This document shows positions 1 to 9,001 of a stretch of DNA of 12,189 bases, piece after piece. The translations under genes were made by a program, and so were the position numbers. Source of the stretch: Temnopleurus reevesii (lineage: Eukaryota; Echinodermata; Echinoidea; Temnopleuroida; Temnopleuridae); NCBI GenBank assembly GCA_036244855.1, contig BQKZ01010093.1:6980-19168 (forward strand). Direction: 5' to 3'. Each line of letters begins with the position of its first letter. Position 1 is the stretch's first letter. The notes under the pieces were generated by a model that ran no database searches, was not told the DNA's origin, and saw only the letters and a list, made by a program, of their open reading frames with translations.

Positions 1-272
1 TTGGATTATATTCTTCTTCTCTCGTAAATTGATCTTGAATATCTATTCATTTGAACACTCCCTTGCTATGTGTAATAGAGTTGAAATGTGGAAAGGAATC
101 CGTACTGGTTGGCAGCTCTGGATGTGTAATGGGTCATGAAATATGGGGCATGGATATGGGGCATGGAGTATGGCCTGGGAAAAAGTGGAACATCAGAATG
201 TGTCTACCATTTTAGGAAGCTCTCCAAGAAGTGAATCATGGTTTCCTCGCAGTCTGCAAGCACAGACCCCAG

Positions 273-422
273 GCTTTCGGTGTGTGCATTCACAGAGCGT
301 GATACAGGGTATGCATTGTCTGACTATGTCACACAGGCTAGAGAAAAGAAGCAATGCTGTGTGTGATGTAGTCACACAATGCATACCCTGTATCACGCTC
401 TGCGCATGCACCCACCGAAAGC
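273..422. repeat. Near-perfect inverted repeat (63-base arms, 24-base loop)
   Basis: The left arm 273-335 and right arm 360-422 are reverse complements with about six mismatches; the loop is 336-359. Shared core: GAGCGTGATACAGGGTATGC and its complement. Two of the mismatches would be G-U pairs if the + strand were transcribed. No target-site duplication is evident. It could be a foldback or MITE-type element, or a long hairpin RNA precursor. Short open frames on both strands across it come from the symmetry and are not genes. Confidence 0.9.
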
Positions 423-897
423 ACATTAAAACAATGTAAATTCAATGTGATACTAAGAAAAATACCTTTGTCTCATCTATCCAGTGTAGCAATTTCAGTT
501 TTAACTAAATGTTCTCACAATGGGTTATGATACAAATTCTGGTGTTTTTTTTAAACTGAATAATTGCATTTGAGAAGGATACAAATTTTCTGATTTTCAA
601 GTCAAACTTATAAATATGCAAACACATCTAAAAAAAAATGAACTTGTGCTCAATTTCATCATCAATTATACAGAACAGATTATTTATCAATTTTGGGAGA
701 AAGACGTCCAATTATTTGTGCCTGTGGGTTGTCAATTTGATGAGCCCATGAGGGGATTAAATCAACACTTTCAAAATTCATAACTTTTAAATGGATTGTT
801 CGATTTTGTTCAAATTATCACAGTTTGATCATGATATTTTTCTTCATCCACTAAGAGTGCATCAATGTCTGGGTGAAGTTCCCCTTTTAGTGATCAG

Positions 898-1024
898 GGG
901 CCTGTAACATAAAAGATGCAATTATACTTGCAATAAATATTTATCGTAAGTCTATGGCAAAATGTGTACCAAAGAGATGCAATTAATTGCAAGATTAATT
1001 GTATCTCTTTTATGTTACAGGCCC
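898..1024. mobile_element. MITE-like inverted repeat element
   Basis: The left arm 898-934 (GGGCCTGTAACATAAAAGA...) and right arm 986-1024 are inverted repeats of 37 and 39 bases with a 2-base indel and few mismatches. A perfect 14-base palindrome TGCAATTAATTGCA (978-991) lies just inside the right arm and repeats the arm's GCAATTA theme. The total of about 127 bases with no coding capacity fits a small non-autonomous DNA element. I see no clear target-site duplication, so the class is undetermined. Confidence 0.6.
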
Positions 1025-1762
1025 AAGGTGTGACACCTGTACAACATTTTTGACAAAATAAGAGGAAATCTCTTTAGTGTGCTTCTTGCTAATATTGTGA
1101 ATGTTCCAAAGGAAGATGTTAGTATGTCCACATTCTTTGTCCTCTCTGCTCACAGTGCATTATATCTTGACATTCCTACTTCAATCATTCAACAAACCTC
1201 TCAAGACTAAAAAAAACAGAGATGGTGGCCACTGCAGATTCATTACAAATGTAAAGTAATATAATAATTTCATATCACTTTTACTCATACTGATTTCATT
1301 CACACCTCTTACAGGCCAACATTCACCATCAAATCAGCGAGAATTTTGACCCAAAGTACATTAGTCACGGTGAGCTGGCTACCTTCATACATCTATCATA
1401 GAATGACGTCACCAAGCAATTTCCTCTTTGAATCAACACAAGCAGGAAAGACTTCGGACATTGGGGCGAGTTGGATTGACTCATGTGGAAGCCATTTATA
1501 TCTGAATTTATTCCCTGTCTACATGTAGAATACTTGGGTATAGCAGACAGGTGAAAACTGTAATAGCATTCTTTAAAAAAAAGGTGCATGATTTCCTGTC
1601 ATCATTTCCTGAATTTGGTAAATAGGCAAATAGAGTTCAGAGGTTATTTATATAACTTGAAAATATCAAATTTATTTTGGGGTGAAGGTTAATCTAATTA
1701 TAAATTATAGATGTCTGGTAGTTCAGGAGTGGATTAAGTATTTGAGAACATTAAAAGGGAGT

Positions 1763-1779
1763 GGGGGGGGGGGGGGGGG
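1763..1779 (+). repeat. Homopolymer run of 17 G
   Basis: An uninterrupted G17 tract follows AAAAGGGAGT. It is able to form a G-quadruplex on the + strand and is likely to vary in length. Confidence 0.95.
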
Positions 1780-2339
1780 CTTCATTGTTCTTTGATAGCC
1801 TGTATGTAAGAAAAAAACCTTTGTGTTATCATGAAAAGGTAGTGCAATGCATGCATTGATGAAAATATAGTTCACAAAGATAACCTCTGCAAAACCTTCA
1901 TCAGAGGGTCAAATGAATCAACTCTTGGGTGTGATTTGCTATCCTGGCTGACAAAAAAGTTGATTTCTCAATGCTGGAATCATTAATAACTCCCAATGAC
2001 AGGTTGCTATAAATATACTATGAACCTTGGAACATTCCAAATAAAGAAGAAAAGGACTGTTTCCTTCACCTTTAGACTTGTCAACATTTCGTCATGTTTT
2101 GAAACCCTGGACTAAACAAACAGTGTCAATTATTTGCTTGGGTATCTAATAATTATTAAAAGAAGATTGATTCTCTTTCCCAAACATGGAAATACATACA
2201 ATACCATGCATTAACAGTAAAGTTACCCAGAGCTGTGAAAATATATAATTTTGTACAGTGGGGTACATGTAATTCAGATGTCAGCTGAATAATGGTATAT
2301 TGCAAATGTACTTCATGTTTTCGGTCCACTATGATGTGA

Positions 2340-2950
2340 TTGCTATTATACACAACACAATTTTCTTGTAGATGTTCAAATATTAGAAGCACGACACTAT
2401 TAATAGGGGTAAATACTTAATCTAGTTTTAAAATAAACTAAAACAGAGCTCTTCTCTATCTTTTTTAGATATGAAATATCATTTTCTGTAGCAGGCATTG
2501 GCTGATTACTAGCACAATATGTGCTCAAAGTTTTTGCATAATAGCTGCACTGTTAAAGCCAGGGGTAATAATACTGCAATTGTAAATCACTTAGGGACTT
2601 CTCATGAAGAGGTGACGACCACTATATAGAAGCTGTTCATTTTTTACCATGGATGACAAATTAAAACCCACTACAGGTACACTGCATATAATAATGTAAT
2701 AAAAAACACATAGATGTTCAAATATTAGAACCAATACTCCAGTCTAAATTAAAAAAAAAACATATAGCTTTCTCTAATTTTCTCTAATATAAGATGTGGT
2801 AGGTCTTGGCTGATAACTATTGTAGTACAGTATGTGCTTGATGTTTTGACTAATTAAAGCCTAATGTAATGCATATTTAACAATAATGAACCCAATCTTC
2901 CTGTGGATGTTCCATATTAAAAGCCAGACACTTATAAACATAGTGGGAGG
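2340..2950. repeat. Old direct-repeat family (about three diverged units)
   Basis: TAGATGTTCAAATATTAGAA occurs identically at 2369-2388 and 2711-2730. A third, diverged version (GGATGTTCCATATTAAAAGCCAGACACT) lies at about 2904. The first copy also has the matching ..AGAAGCACGACACT context. Downstream of the first two copies, related strings recur (GGCATTGGCTGATTACTA versus GGTCTTGGCTGATAACTA, then ATATGTGCTC versus GTATGTGCTT, then TTAAAGCC). This indicates an old duplication of about 340 bases, or copies of one dispersed repeat. Confidence 0.65.
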
Positions 2951-3487
2951 ATACTTCAGACCGCAGTATTGCTTCAAGCATCTATTTTGGATCACTTCCA
3001 GCCAGTGATGAACATGTACATCATCCCTCATCTGTTTTTTCTTTGTCTAGATAAATTATCAAGTCTTCCTTGATGGCTTGCCCCCACTTTCCATCAGGCT
3101 TCACTCCTATTTTTGTTTTCTTTATTTCTGTCCTTCCTTTACTCGCTTTCTCTCTCCCTAAAAACTCTGAAATACACACTCAAACAATAGTGGCTCTCCG
3201 TGGTTTCTTTTGTGGCAAGCAATTATCATCAAACAAAAGCTCACTACAACAAAACTTACTAACTTCCTATTAACTTTGTTTGACAAACTAACTTCTAATA
3301 CCCCTAACTTCAGCCTTCTCTCTGTTTGTTTCTATCTTGCTATCTTCCTTATCTTCGTATCTTTGTTCACTGTACATGAAGATTTGGTAGATTTAGTTAA
3401 AGACTGTTGTTTAAGCTCTCAAAGGGTAATAAAAGAGAGCGCCTTCATCTGTCATCTTTACTGTTCTCGTCATCATCCTTGCTGGTC

Positions 3488-3494
3488 TCATCAC

Positions 3495-3538
<44 letters not shown>

Positions 3539-3549
3539 CCACCAATCAT

Positions 3550-3583
<34 letters not shown>

Positions 3584-3601
3584 TCCAACATCATTCTCAT
3601 T

Positions 3602-3633
<32 letters not shown>

Positions 3634-3800
3634 TATTATCATCATCATCTCCAACATCATCATCATCATCACCATCATCATCATCATGATCATCATGATC
3701 ATCATCATAATCATCATCATCATCATCATCATCTCCAATATCATAATCATCATCATCATCATCATCATCATTATTATCATCATCATCTCCAACATCATTC

Positions 3801-3846
<46 letters not shown>

Positions 3847-3867
3847 TATCATCATCATCATCTCCAA

Positions 3868-3944
<77 letters not shown>

Positions 3945-3973
3945 CCACCATCATCATAATCATCATCATCATT
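3488..3973. repeat. Long (ATC)n / (GAT)n trinucleotide microsatellite with in-phase interruptions
   Basis: About 485 bases of TCA/ATC triplets, with the longest pure run near 3495-3537. The array is interrupted by the string ATCTCCA at 3581, 3647, 3731, 3785 and 3860; the spacings 66, 84, 54 and 75 are all multiples of three. Neighbouring variants (CATTCTCAT after 3581 and 3785; CATTATTATC before 3647 and 3785) show a larger repeat of roughly 204-213 bases. All six frames are open as His, Ile, Ser, Met or Asp runs, which is an artefact of the repeat. Confidence 0.95.
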
Positions 3974-4057
3974 ACCCTATGTATCATTATATTACATGTA
4001 TCATCATTTTAAGTATTAAAATAATGATATCAAAATAATTAATCTATCTGTCATCTA

Positions 4058-4099
4058 CCTCTCCTCTCTCTCTTCCTCCCTACCTCCTTCCCCGCTCTC
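4058..4099 (+). repeat. Polypyrimidine tract
   Basis: About 42 bases of C and T with one A and one G (CTCTCCTCTCTCTCTTCCTCCC and on). The region just before it (3100-3400) is also C/T-rich. It lies in the presumed intron or 3' flank of the minus-strand gene, where the transcript would be purine-rich. No function is assigned. Confidence 0.8.
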
Positions 4100-4685
4100 A
4101 GTCATCCCTACTTCTACCACACAAACATCAACCACTTCACATGATGAGTAGAATGATGGTTAATATCAAGCATCCTGATCCATAATCCCACATAAAAACA
4201 CACACACATGGTTCTGCACATGACACACATCCCCGCCTTAATCACTTCCTCACATGAAGAAAACGATTATTTGAATACATAGCATAGAACACTGAACGAG
4301 ATTAAAACTTTACTGGGAAACTGAAAATTGATGATGAAATAACTTTAACCAATAAAAAGAACTTTTCGTGTACACCAAGGGTAGAACAACTGAGCTTACA
4401 GCAAAAATATTAGTGCTATCGTCAAAATCTCTGATTTGAGAAAGGACATTTAAGTGGGAGTTTCAAAGTAGAGGCGGTCAACTGCTGAACAACTGTAATT
4501 GAAGCAAAATTGTACATAATGTCAATGAGTTTTCATATTTACCTGTATGATGAATGAAAAATCATTTAACCAGCAACTTGCAACAATCAGCAATTTCCTT
4601 AATAAACATTCTGTAAACCAGAATATAACTTTTAGAATTTTTTTGTGGACATTGAAGGTGTTAAACCAGATTGGATGTGAACAAA

Positions 4686-5087
4686 CTTACCCACAAATGG
4701 AAATCTCTTGTCTTCATATTCATTTATGTTTGAGGAACAGTACCTCGTCTTGTAATGGGTTATGTTTATGATCATAAGCTCCGAGATGTCGCGCAAGAGC
4801 AATGTGAACACACTTTCCAACAAGGGGAAGTCCCTAGCCTTTATCTATGTATGTTTGAATGTGACCCCACTTTATACACACAACGGGAAATCCCTAGTCT
4901 TACTATATATCTGAACATCTGAATCTCAACACACTTATGCAAAAGGGGAAGTCCCTAGTCTTACTACATGTCTGAACATCTGAATCTGAACAAACTTACT
5001 CACAAGGGAAAGTCCCTAGTCCTTATATCTAAGTATGTCTGAATGTGAACACACTTACCCACAAGGGGAAGTCCCTAGTCTTCATAT
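4686..5087 (-). repeat. Minisatellite built from the Asp-His exon end and its splice donor (~60-base period)
   Basis: The exon end TAGGGACTTCCCCTTGTGG|GTAAG recurs to the left of the exon. Taking the + strand anchor GTCCCTAG or its equivalent, units sit at about 5071 (true exon), 5012, 4951, 4890, 4830 and 4703. Spacings are 59, 61, 61 and 60, then about 127, so one unit may be lost or decayed. Donor state: true GTAAGT, 5012 unit GTAAGT, 4951 unit ATAAGT, 4890 unit GTATAA, 4830 unit GGAAAG, 4703 unit GTAAGT. The intronic part (GTTCACATTCAGACATA-type sequence) is repeated as well. The farthest unit still reads MKTRDFHLW in the exon frame, against MKTRDFPLW in the gene. Confidence 0.88.
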
Positions 5088-5135
5088 CGACCACCTGTTG
5101 ACAGTAATGAGGGTCCAGGTGGATCAGCTTCTCCT
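5059..5135 (-). CDS. ATG4D-like: ATG4C/D exon with the catalytic Asp-Pro-His
   Basis: This 77-base exon encodes 25 whole codons after completing the Glu of FQ-E. HLDPHYCQQVVD matches the YLDPHYCQ..VDV block of vertebrate ATG4C/D, and DFPL matches DFPLE. The Asp codon is at 5113-5115 and the His codon at 5107-5109; together with the Cys at 10184-10186 they complete the C54 triad. The acceptor is TTTTGATTCAG ending at 5136. The donor is GG|GTAAGT starting at 5058. The exact last codon is less certain: I read TTG TGG, giving W where vertebrates have E, with phase 0. The final coding exon, expected to begin near FHCPSP, is not found to the left. The last 28 or so bases of this exon and its donor recur five more times downstream as a tandem array (4686-5058). 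Confidence 0.92.
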
Positions 5136-5704
5136 CTGAATCAAAACAAACAAAAGCCATGTCAACAATTTCTATAAATAGTTCATCATTAACAAGTGAT
5201 AAATTAAAAAAAGTGATTGTATACTATTGAATAACTCTGAACCTAATATAATGAAAAGAGGAATGACAGTGCTGTAAAAGAGGGATTTGATGTAAATATC
5301 TAATAAGATTATAAAACACACACCATGAAAATCATTGAAATTCTACAAAAACAGAATGTTAAGAATGCTGTTCTTCATAAATTCATAAAAAAGTTAGAAA
5401 AATCTACTCATTAATTTGCTAGATAAGATTGGTCAAACACATCTAATCATGGATCAAGTTCTGGTAGTGTAGTTTCACTTTATAGAAAATCTCAAAATAA
5501 AACTTTGGTGAATCAAAGGGACTATTTCAACTGATATAAACTGATACTTTTGCACTTGAACACATAAAAGTAAAATCTTTTATAAAAGGCTTGCTGAGAG
5601 GGAATGGCAGAAACACTTGAAGAAGGAGAAAGATGAATAGAAGGAGCTCTTGAAAAGTTGAACAAAACTGTAGAAGATTGTAGAGTTTAATGAAAAATAA
5701 ATAC

Positions 5705-6799
5705 CTTGAAAGCCCACAAAGTAGAGTGAATGTTTTGGTTTGCCACCGATGATACCGAGACAGCTCTCTAGTGTGAACAGGGACTGGATTGGCCTAATGT
5801 AAACAGGGTTCACCTCGTCGCCGCCTAACCGGACTGGAATCAGAATGATCACCGCACACCAGGGTTTGTCGCCCTCTGTTGATGAGCTAGTTCTTGAGGG
5901 GGAAGGCGGGGTGCAAGTTTCACTGGCATCGGCAGTTAATGCTTCATCGGTGCTACCACCGGAGATATCCGTTGGCGGTAATCCCATTGGGGTGCTTTGC
6001 TGCGGATGGAATGGAAGATTGTTCGTGAATTGATCGTTTGGTGACTCTTCTGATCTAGAAGAATCATTTGTTGATGAATGTTCCGATAAGGGAGAGTTCC
6101 CACTGGGATGACTCTCATTGTTAGTCCTAAGTTCATCTTCGCTTGAACCGAAAACGTCTTCATCTTCAAGACTATCCATGCCTGATACATCTTTCATCTC
6201 GACATTGCCTTGAGCTGAGTCCGATGTCCTATCATTATCCTGGTTCACATGGCAATTCCCTATACTACTATCAAGATCCTCCATACTCAATCGCTCTTCA
6301 GGACTGGACTTTGGTAGTTCTGGATACAGCCCAACACCTGCCCTTGTAGGCAGACTAGTGCTGACCTCTTGGTGGCTTACTACATGATCTCTAGATCCTG
6401 GCCTGTAATTGTTTTGGACATGTGGACCAGGGCTGTCCTTTAGACTGTTAGTACTTGTGACATTGCTCTGTGAGCTGAAACCATTGGAGCTTGAACCGGA
6501 TGATCTGTCGCTCCTACCTGGTCCAGAGTATATGCTAAGACCACTTTCATGACTGTGAGCTAGTCTCGTCCCAACTCTGGATCCAGTATCAAGACTGGCA
6601 GAACTCTGCCGAAGATCTTTGGTGGAATTGGGTCTGCTCCCAAGTAAGTGTTCATGGTGTACCACAGGGGAGTACACTGGGCCCTTTGTAGCACACCTGA
6701 CTGGCGAGGAATCTGCTGAGGATGGCACATCCCTATAGACGGGTTGAAGCCTCTTCTTGGACTTGCTCCGGCAGAGGTCAATCACATCCTGATTGTACA
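5705..6799 (-). CDS. ATG4D-like: ATG4C/D large exon: ~300-residue Ser-rich insertion, then VRLGG and GGKPKHSLYF core
   Basis: This 1095-base exon encodes 364 whole codons. It opens with VYNQDVIDLC (6770-6799), matching VYNSDVID of ATG4C. About 300 residues (5871-6770) with no family counterpart follow. The conserved core resumes at DKPWCAVIILIPVRLGG (from 5870), then NPVYIRPIQSLF, CLGIIGGKPKHSLYF and VGFQ. The acceptor is TTCATTTTGCAG ending at 6800; the donor is CAAG|GTATTT starting at 5704. The insertion is rich in Ser, Thr, Asn, Asp, Glu, Pro and Gly, begins with a basic SKSKKR cluster, and has an acidic stretch around LEDEDVFGSSEDEL. It looks disordered, with no transmembrane segment. Three short strings fit the minimal ATG8-binding pattern [WFY]xx[LIV]. 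In human ATG4C this gap is only about 15 residues. Phase is 1-1. A removable internal intron cannot be excluded, but the frame is open throughout. Confidence 0.92.
5871..6770 (-). other. Insertion domain of ATG4: low-complexity, Ser-rich, probably disordered
   Basis: About 300 codons lie between the VYNQDVIDLC and AVIILIPVRLGG blocks, inside one exon. Visible features: a basic SKSKKR cluster at the N-terminal edge; Ser runs such as SSGSSSNGFSSQS; several SP or TP dipeptides (SSPV, DSPG, SSPEE, NSPL, ESPN, CTPPSPS) that could be proline-directed phosphorylation sites; and an acidic patch, MDSLEDEDVFGSSEDEL. Minimal LIR-like strings are YRDV (6726-6737), YSPV (6663-6674) and YPEL (6315-6326). 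I recall that long ATG4 paralogues exist in other invertebrates, but I cannot align this segment to any. Its function is unknown. Confidence 0.8.
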
Positions 6800-7155
6800 C
6801 TGCAAAATGAAATTCACAAATGTATAAGAAGTGATAAAGAATGCTGGCAGGGTGTAGTAAAAAATACAATTTCTTTACACATAAATTCAATGTAGATATT
6901 CAAGAAATGAATTCTAAATGATGCCAAATTCTGTATAAGCCAATATTTTAGCATGAATACCTTTTTTTTTAAATATAGATCTTGCATTATGATGACTGAA
7001 AGTATGATCACGACAATTATAGTATCAAATTAAAGAATCATCTACATGTATGATGTAAATGATATATAGTGATAAGCTTATTCTGTTATACAGTTCTGAT
7101 GGAAGCTGGGTTCTGTCATTTAGAAACTCTGTAAATAAGTCATATGTATACAGAC

Positions 7156-7232
7156 CTGTGCAATCCTGAGCTACATAGATGCAGACTTCACCAAGAAGAG
7201 GATTTAGGTCATCAGCAGTATCCATCGCTTCC
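7156..7232 (-). CDS. ATG4D-like: ATG4C/D exon with IYVAQDCT
   Basis: This short 77-base exon encodes 25 whole codons, E-A-M-D-T-A-D-D-L-N-P-L-L-G-E-V then CIYVAQDCT. The last block equals the ITIYVAQDCT of human ATG4C. The acceptor is TTTATTTCAG ending at 7233, and the first G completes the Lys left open by the previous exon. The donor is ACAG|GTCTGT starting at 7155, leaving one base that joins TG of the next exon to make the Val of CTVYNQDV. Phase is 2 in, 1 out. The open frame runs past the donor, so it looks longer on raw translation, but the family alignment fixes the end exactly at DCT-VYN. Confidence 0.93.
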
Positions 7233-8356
7233 CTGAAATAAATGAAAGGAAAAATCAGCATAAGGGATAATAGCAGGTGTGCTAATTATCAAATAAAATT
7301 GAAATAGTACACTTGACATCTATCTACTGGCAAAAGGCTGCCAGACAACATTGTGTATCCATTCTATGTGCTTACAGAGCAAAATGAAATTAATTTCGGA
7401 AAAAAATACAGAGAAAATCATATTTCACATTAGATTTATCTGATTCATACTAAAAGAAAACAGTACGGAAGAGCATGAGGAAAACCTAAACTATAAAGAG
7501 CAATTTAAACAATGTTTACAAAACTGACATCTCCTACACTACTATTGATAAAAATGTTCAAGCATTAGAGAAAATCACATTAATTAGAGAAAATCACAAA
7601 GTCTGAATGTATAATAAAATGCTATTAAGGATGATTTCATAAATATGTTAAAATGCTAAGAATTATTTCAAAACATGATAAAATATTTATGTTATATGAA
7701 CATGCAAATGGTTTCAGATCATGTTAATGATTTCAAAACATTTAAAATGTTCAGAACATTTGGAACTACAGAAATAAAATAGAGTCTAAATCATGCTGCC
7801 AAGTTGTGAATCCTTTTGGCATTGAGGATCAAGTATATCAGCTGGATCAGTACCCCTGCTCTGGGGCACTGGGTGGGGCTAGAGCTACATGTCAATCATT
7901 GGGTCACACCTCCCTCTAGAAAGGACTTCCGTACCTACTCAAAATCACAAGCACACCTGGACAAAATCTAGGTCAAAAGTTTCACCCAACTGAAAAATAA
8001 TCACACCTTTCACTTTTTTTCAATATGCTCAAAAATAGCAGTGAGAGAATATTTAGGGTTCCTTTCCAGTAAATCATCAATAACAAATCCATACCAAATA
8101 ATGTGAATATATTGAATGGAACATTGCAAATCATTTGATATTGAAGTGAAAAAAAAAGATTTCTAAAAAATAGCAGTATCAATGAAACAATATCCCACAC
8201 ACAAAACAAGTAAATTAATAAAAATTGCAAACCCACAGCAACATGTTCATGGAAAAAAAATTTCAGACGGAATTAGTTTTAATGTGGTGTTCATTTATCA
8301 ACACAAATCATTTTACAGTTGAAAATCTTACTCTTCATTCATTTTTAAACACTTAC
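7233..8356 (-). other. Intron, 1124 bases
   Basis: The donor is GTAAGT at 8356 and the acceptor TTTATTTCAG ends at 7233. It is very AT-rich except for 7840-7990, which is more GC-balanced (CCCCTGCTCTGGGGCACTGG on the + strand, partly self-complementary) and may be an old insertion. No exon duplicates like those behind the Cys and Asp-His exons are seen after this donor. Confidence 0.85.
7564..7601. repeat. 19-base tandem duplication in intron
   Basis: ATTAGAGAAAATCACA occurs at 7564-7579 and again at 7583-7598, a 19-base period. It lies in the intron between the 8357-8543 and 7156-7232 exons. The surrounding 7400-7780 is very AT-rich with short partial palindromes (ATGTTAT, TTTCAAAACAT) and no coding signal. 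Confidence 0.8.
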
Positions 8357-8543
8357 TTCAAGATATGTGCCACAGACGATGGACCGTACCAATCACCGAC
8401 CTTCTTGCCGTTCGTCTGACCAATCCCAACCAACCGATGGACGGAAAAAGGACTCATGTCCAGAGGCTGGTCACCGAACCATCGAACAATCTGACGATGG
8501 AACTGAAGCATTTCTTGGGTCTGTGGTTTGTATACATTCCAGT
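8357..8543 (-). CDS. ATG4D-like: ATG4C/D exon with the FHR..RWFGD and GDWYGP blocks
   Basis: This 187-base exon encodes 61 whole codons and completes an Asp at its 5' junction (G|AC) and a Lys at its 3' junction (AA|G). Residues [14 protein letters not shown] match the HR.I..WFGD.PL block of vertebrate ATG4[20 protein letters not shown] matches the GKK.GDWYGP..VAHILR block, whose Trp corresponds to the tryptophan that covers the active site in ATG4B structures (family knowledge). The acceptor is TTTCCTTCATACAG ending at 8544; the donor is AA|GTAAGT starting at 8356. Compared with human ATG4C, the linker after LGR is short: about ten residues separate LGR from the block, where ATG4C has a much longer spacer. 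Conservation is strong and I am confident of the frame and both ends. Confidence 0.94.
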
Positions 8544-8947
8544 CTGTATGAAGGAAACAAATATCAACATTGATAAACATAACATGAAATGAATGAAAGT
8601 CTATGGCATGCTTAATGGTGTCATAATACAGGTACAGAGGAAATTTGATGATGTTCTGTACTCAAGATTGACATGATATGAGAAATTCGTGACTTACAGT
8701 GTCAATGTTCGTAATGGTGATGAAGCACATAATAATTCATGTTAACTCTCTTTGTGCTATATAATTTAAACAATCATGCATTTCCCTTGTTTCTAAGGAA
8801 ACACATAATAAGAAGAGAAACTTGACACAGAAATTCATTCCCACAAAGTGCCTTTAGAATATCCTTACACACTAAAATTTCATTTTGCTTTAATACTAAC
8901 TGCCCCACCCCCATTTAAACTGTAACTACCTTTGGGAATATGACTGA

Positions 8948-9001
8948 ATACAGGTACATGTACACCTGCATACAGGTTGAGGTACACATGGAGATACAGG
9001 T
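8948..9001. repeat. Short ATACAGGT repeat with a near-palindrome
   Basis: ATACAGGT or ATACAGGTA-type strings start at 8948, 8970 and 8994 (period 22-24). The first is part of the near-palindrome CAGGTACATGTACACCTG. It is an intronic small repeat, and ACATGTA palindromes are common across this window. Confidence 0.6.

Larger units (their letters stand above)
1..4685. other. No recognisable coding sequence; repeats only
   Basis: I looked on the minus strand for the missing last ATG4 exon (FHCPSP, MDPSC.IGFY, EDFV-type motifs) and did not find it. Open frames here are short and have no family resemblance. Apart from the repeats listed separately, there is a tandem ATATGGGGCATGG pair at 141-166 and a short (CA)n at about 4197-4207. 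This is either the long last intron or 3' flanking DNA. Confidence 0.7.

Noticed and set aside
143..439. Open frames of 98 and 77 codons on opposite strands with similar peptides
   Set aside because: Both span the hairpin at 273-422, and the peptide similarity follows from the inverted repeat.
3210..4012. Long open frames of poly-His, poly-Ile, poly-Ser, poly-Met and poly-Asp on both strands
   Set aside because: They are translations of the (ATC)n repeat, open in every frame, with no other protein features.
1..4685. Terminal ATG4 exon in the left part of the window
   Set aside because: No FHCPSP or MDPSC-type motif was found on the minus strand; it probably lies beyond the left edge.
4686..5087. 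CRISPR-like array of regularly spaced repeats
   Set aside because: The whole 60-base unit is repeated with no unique spacers, and it is clearly derived from the adjacent exon end.
5580..5704. Extension of the large open frame beyond the donor
   Set aside because: Family homology stops at VGFQ and resumes in the 5059-5135 exon after a GT-AG intron in matching phase.
6800..6890. Extension of the large open frame beyond the acceptor (starting MNLCVKK)
   Set aside because: The ATG4 alignment and the TTGCAG acceptor place the exon start at 6799; the extension is intron sequence.
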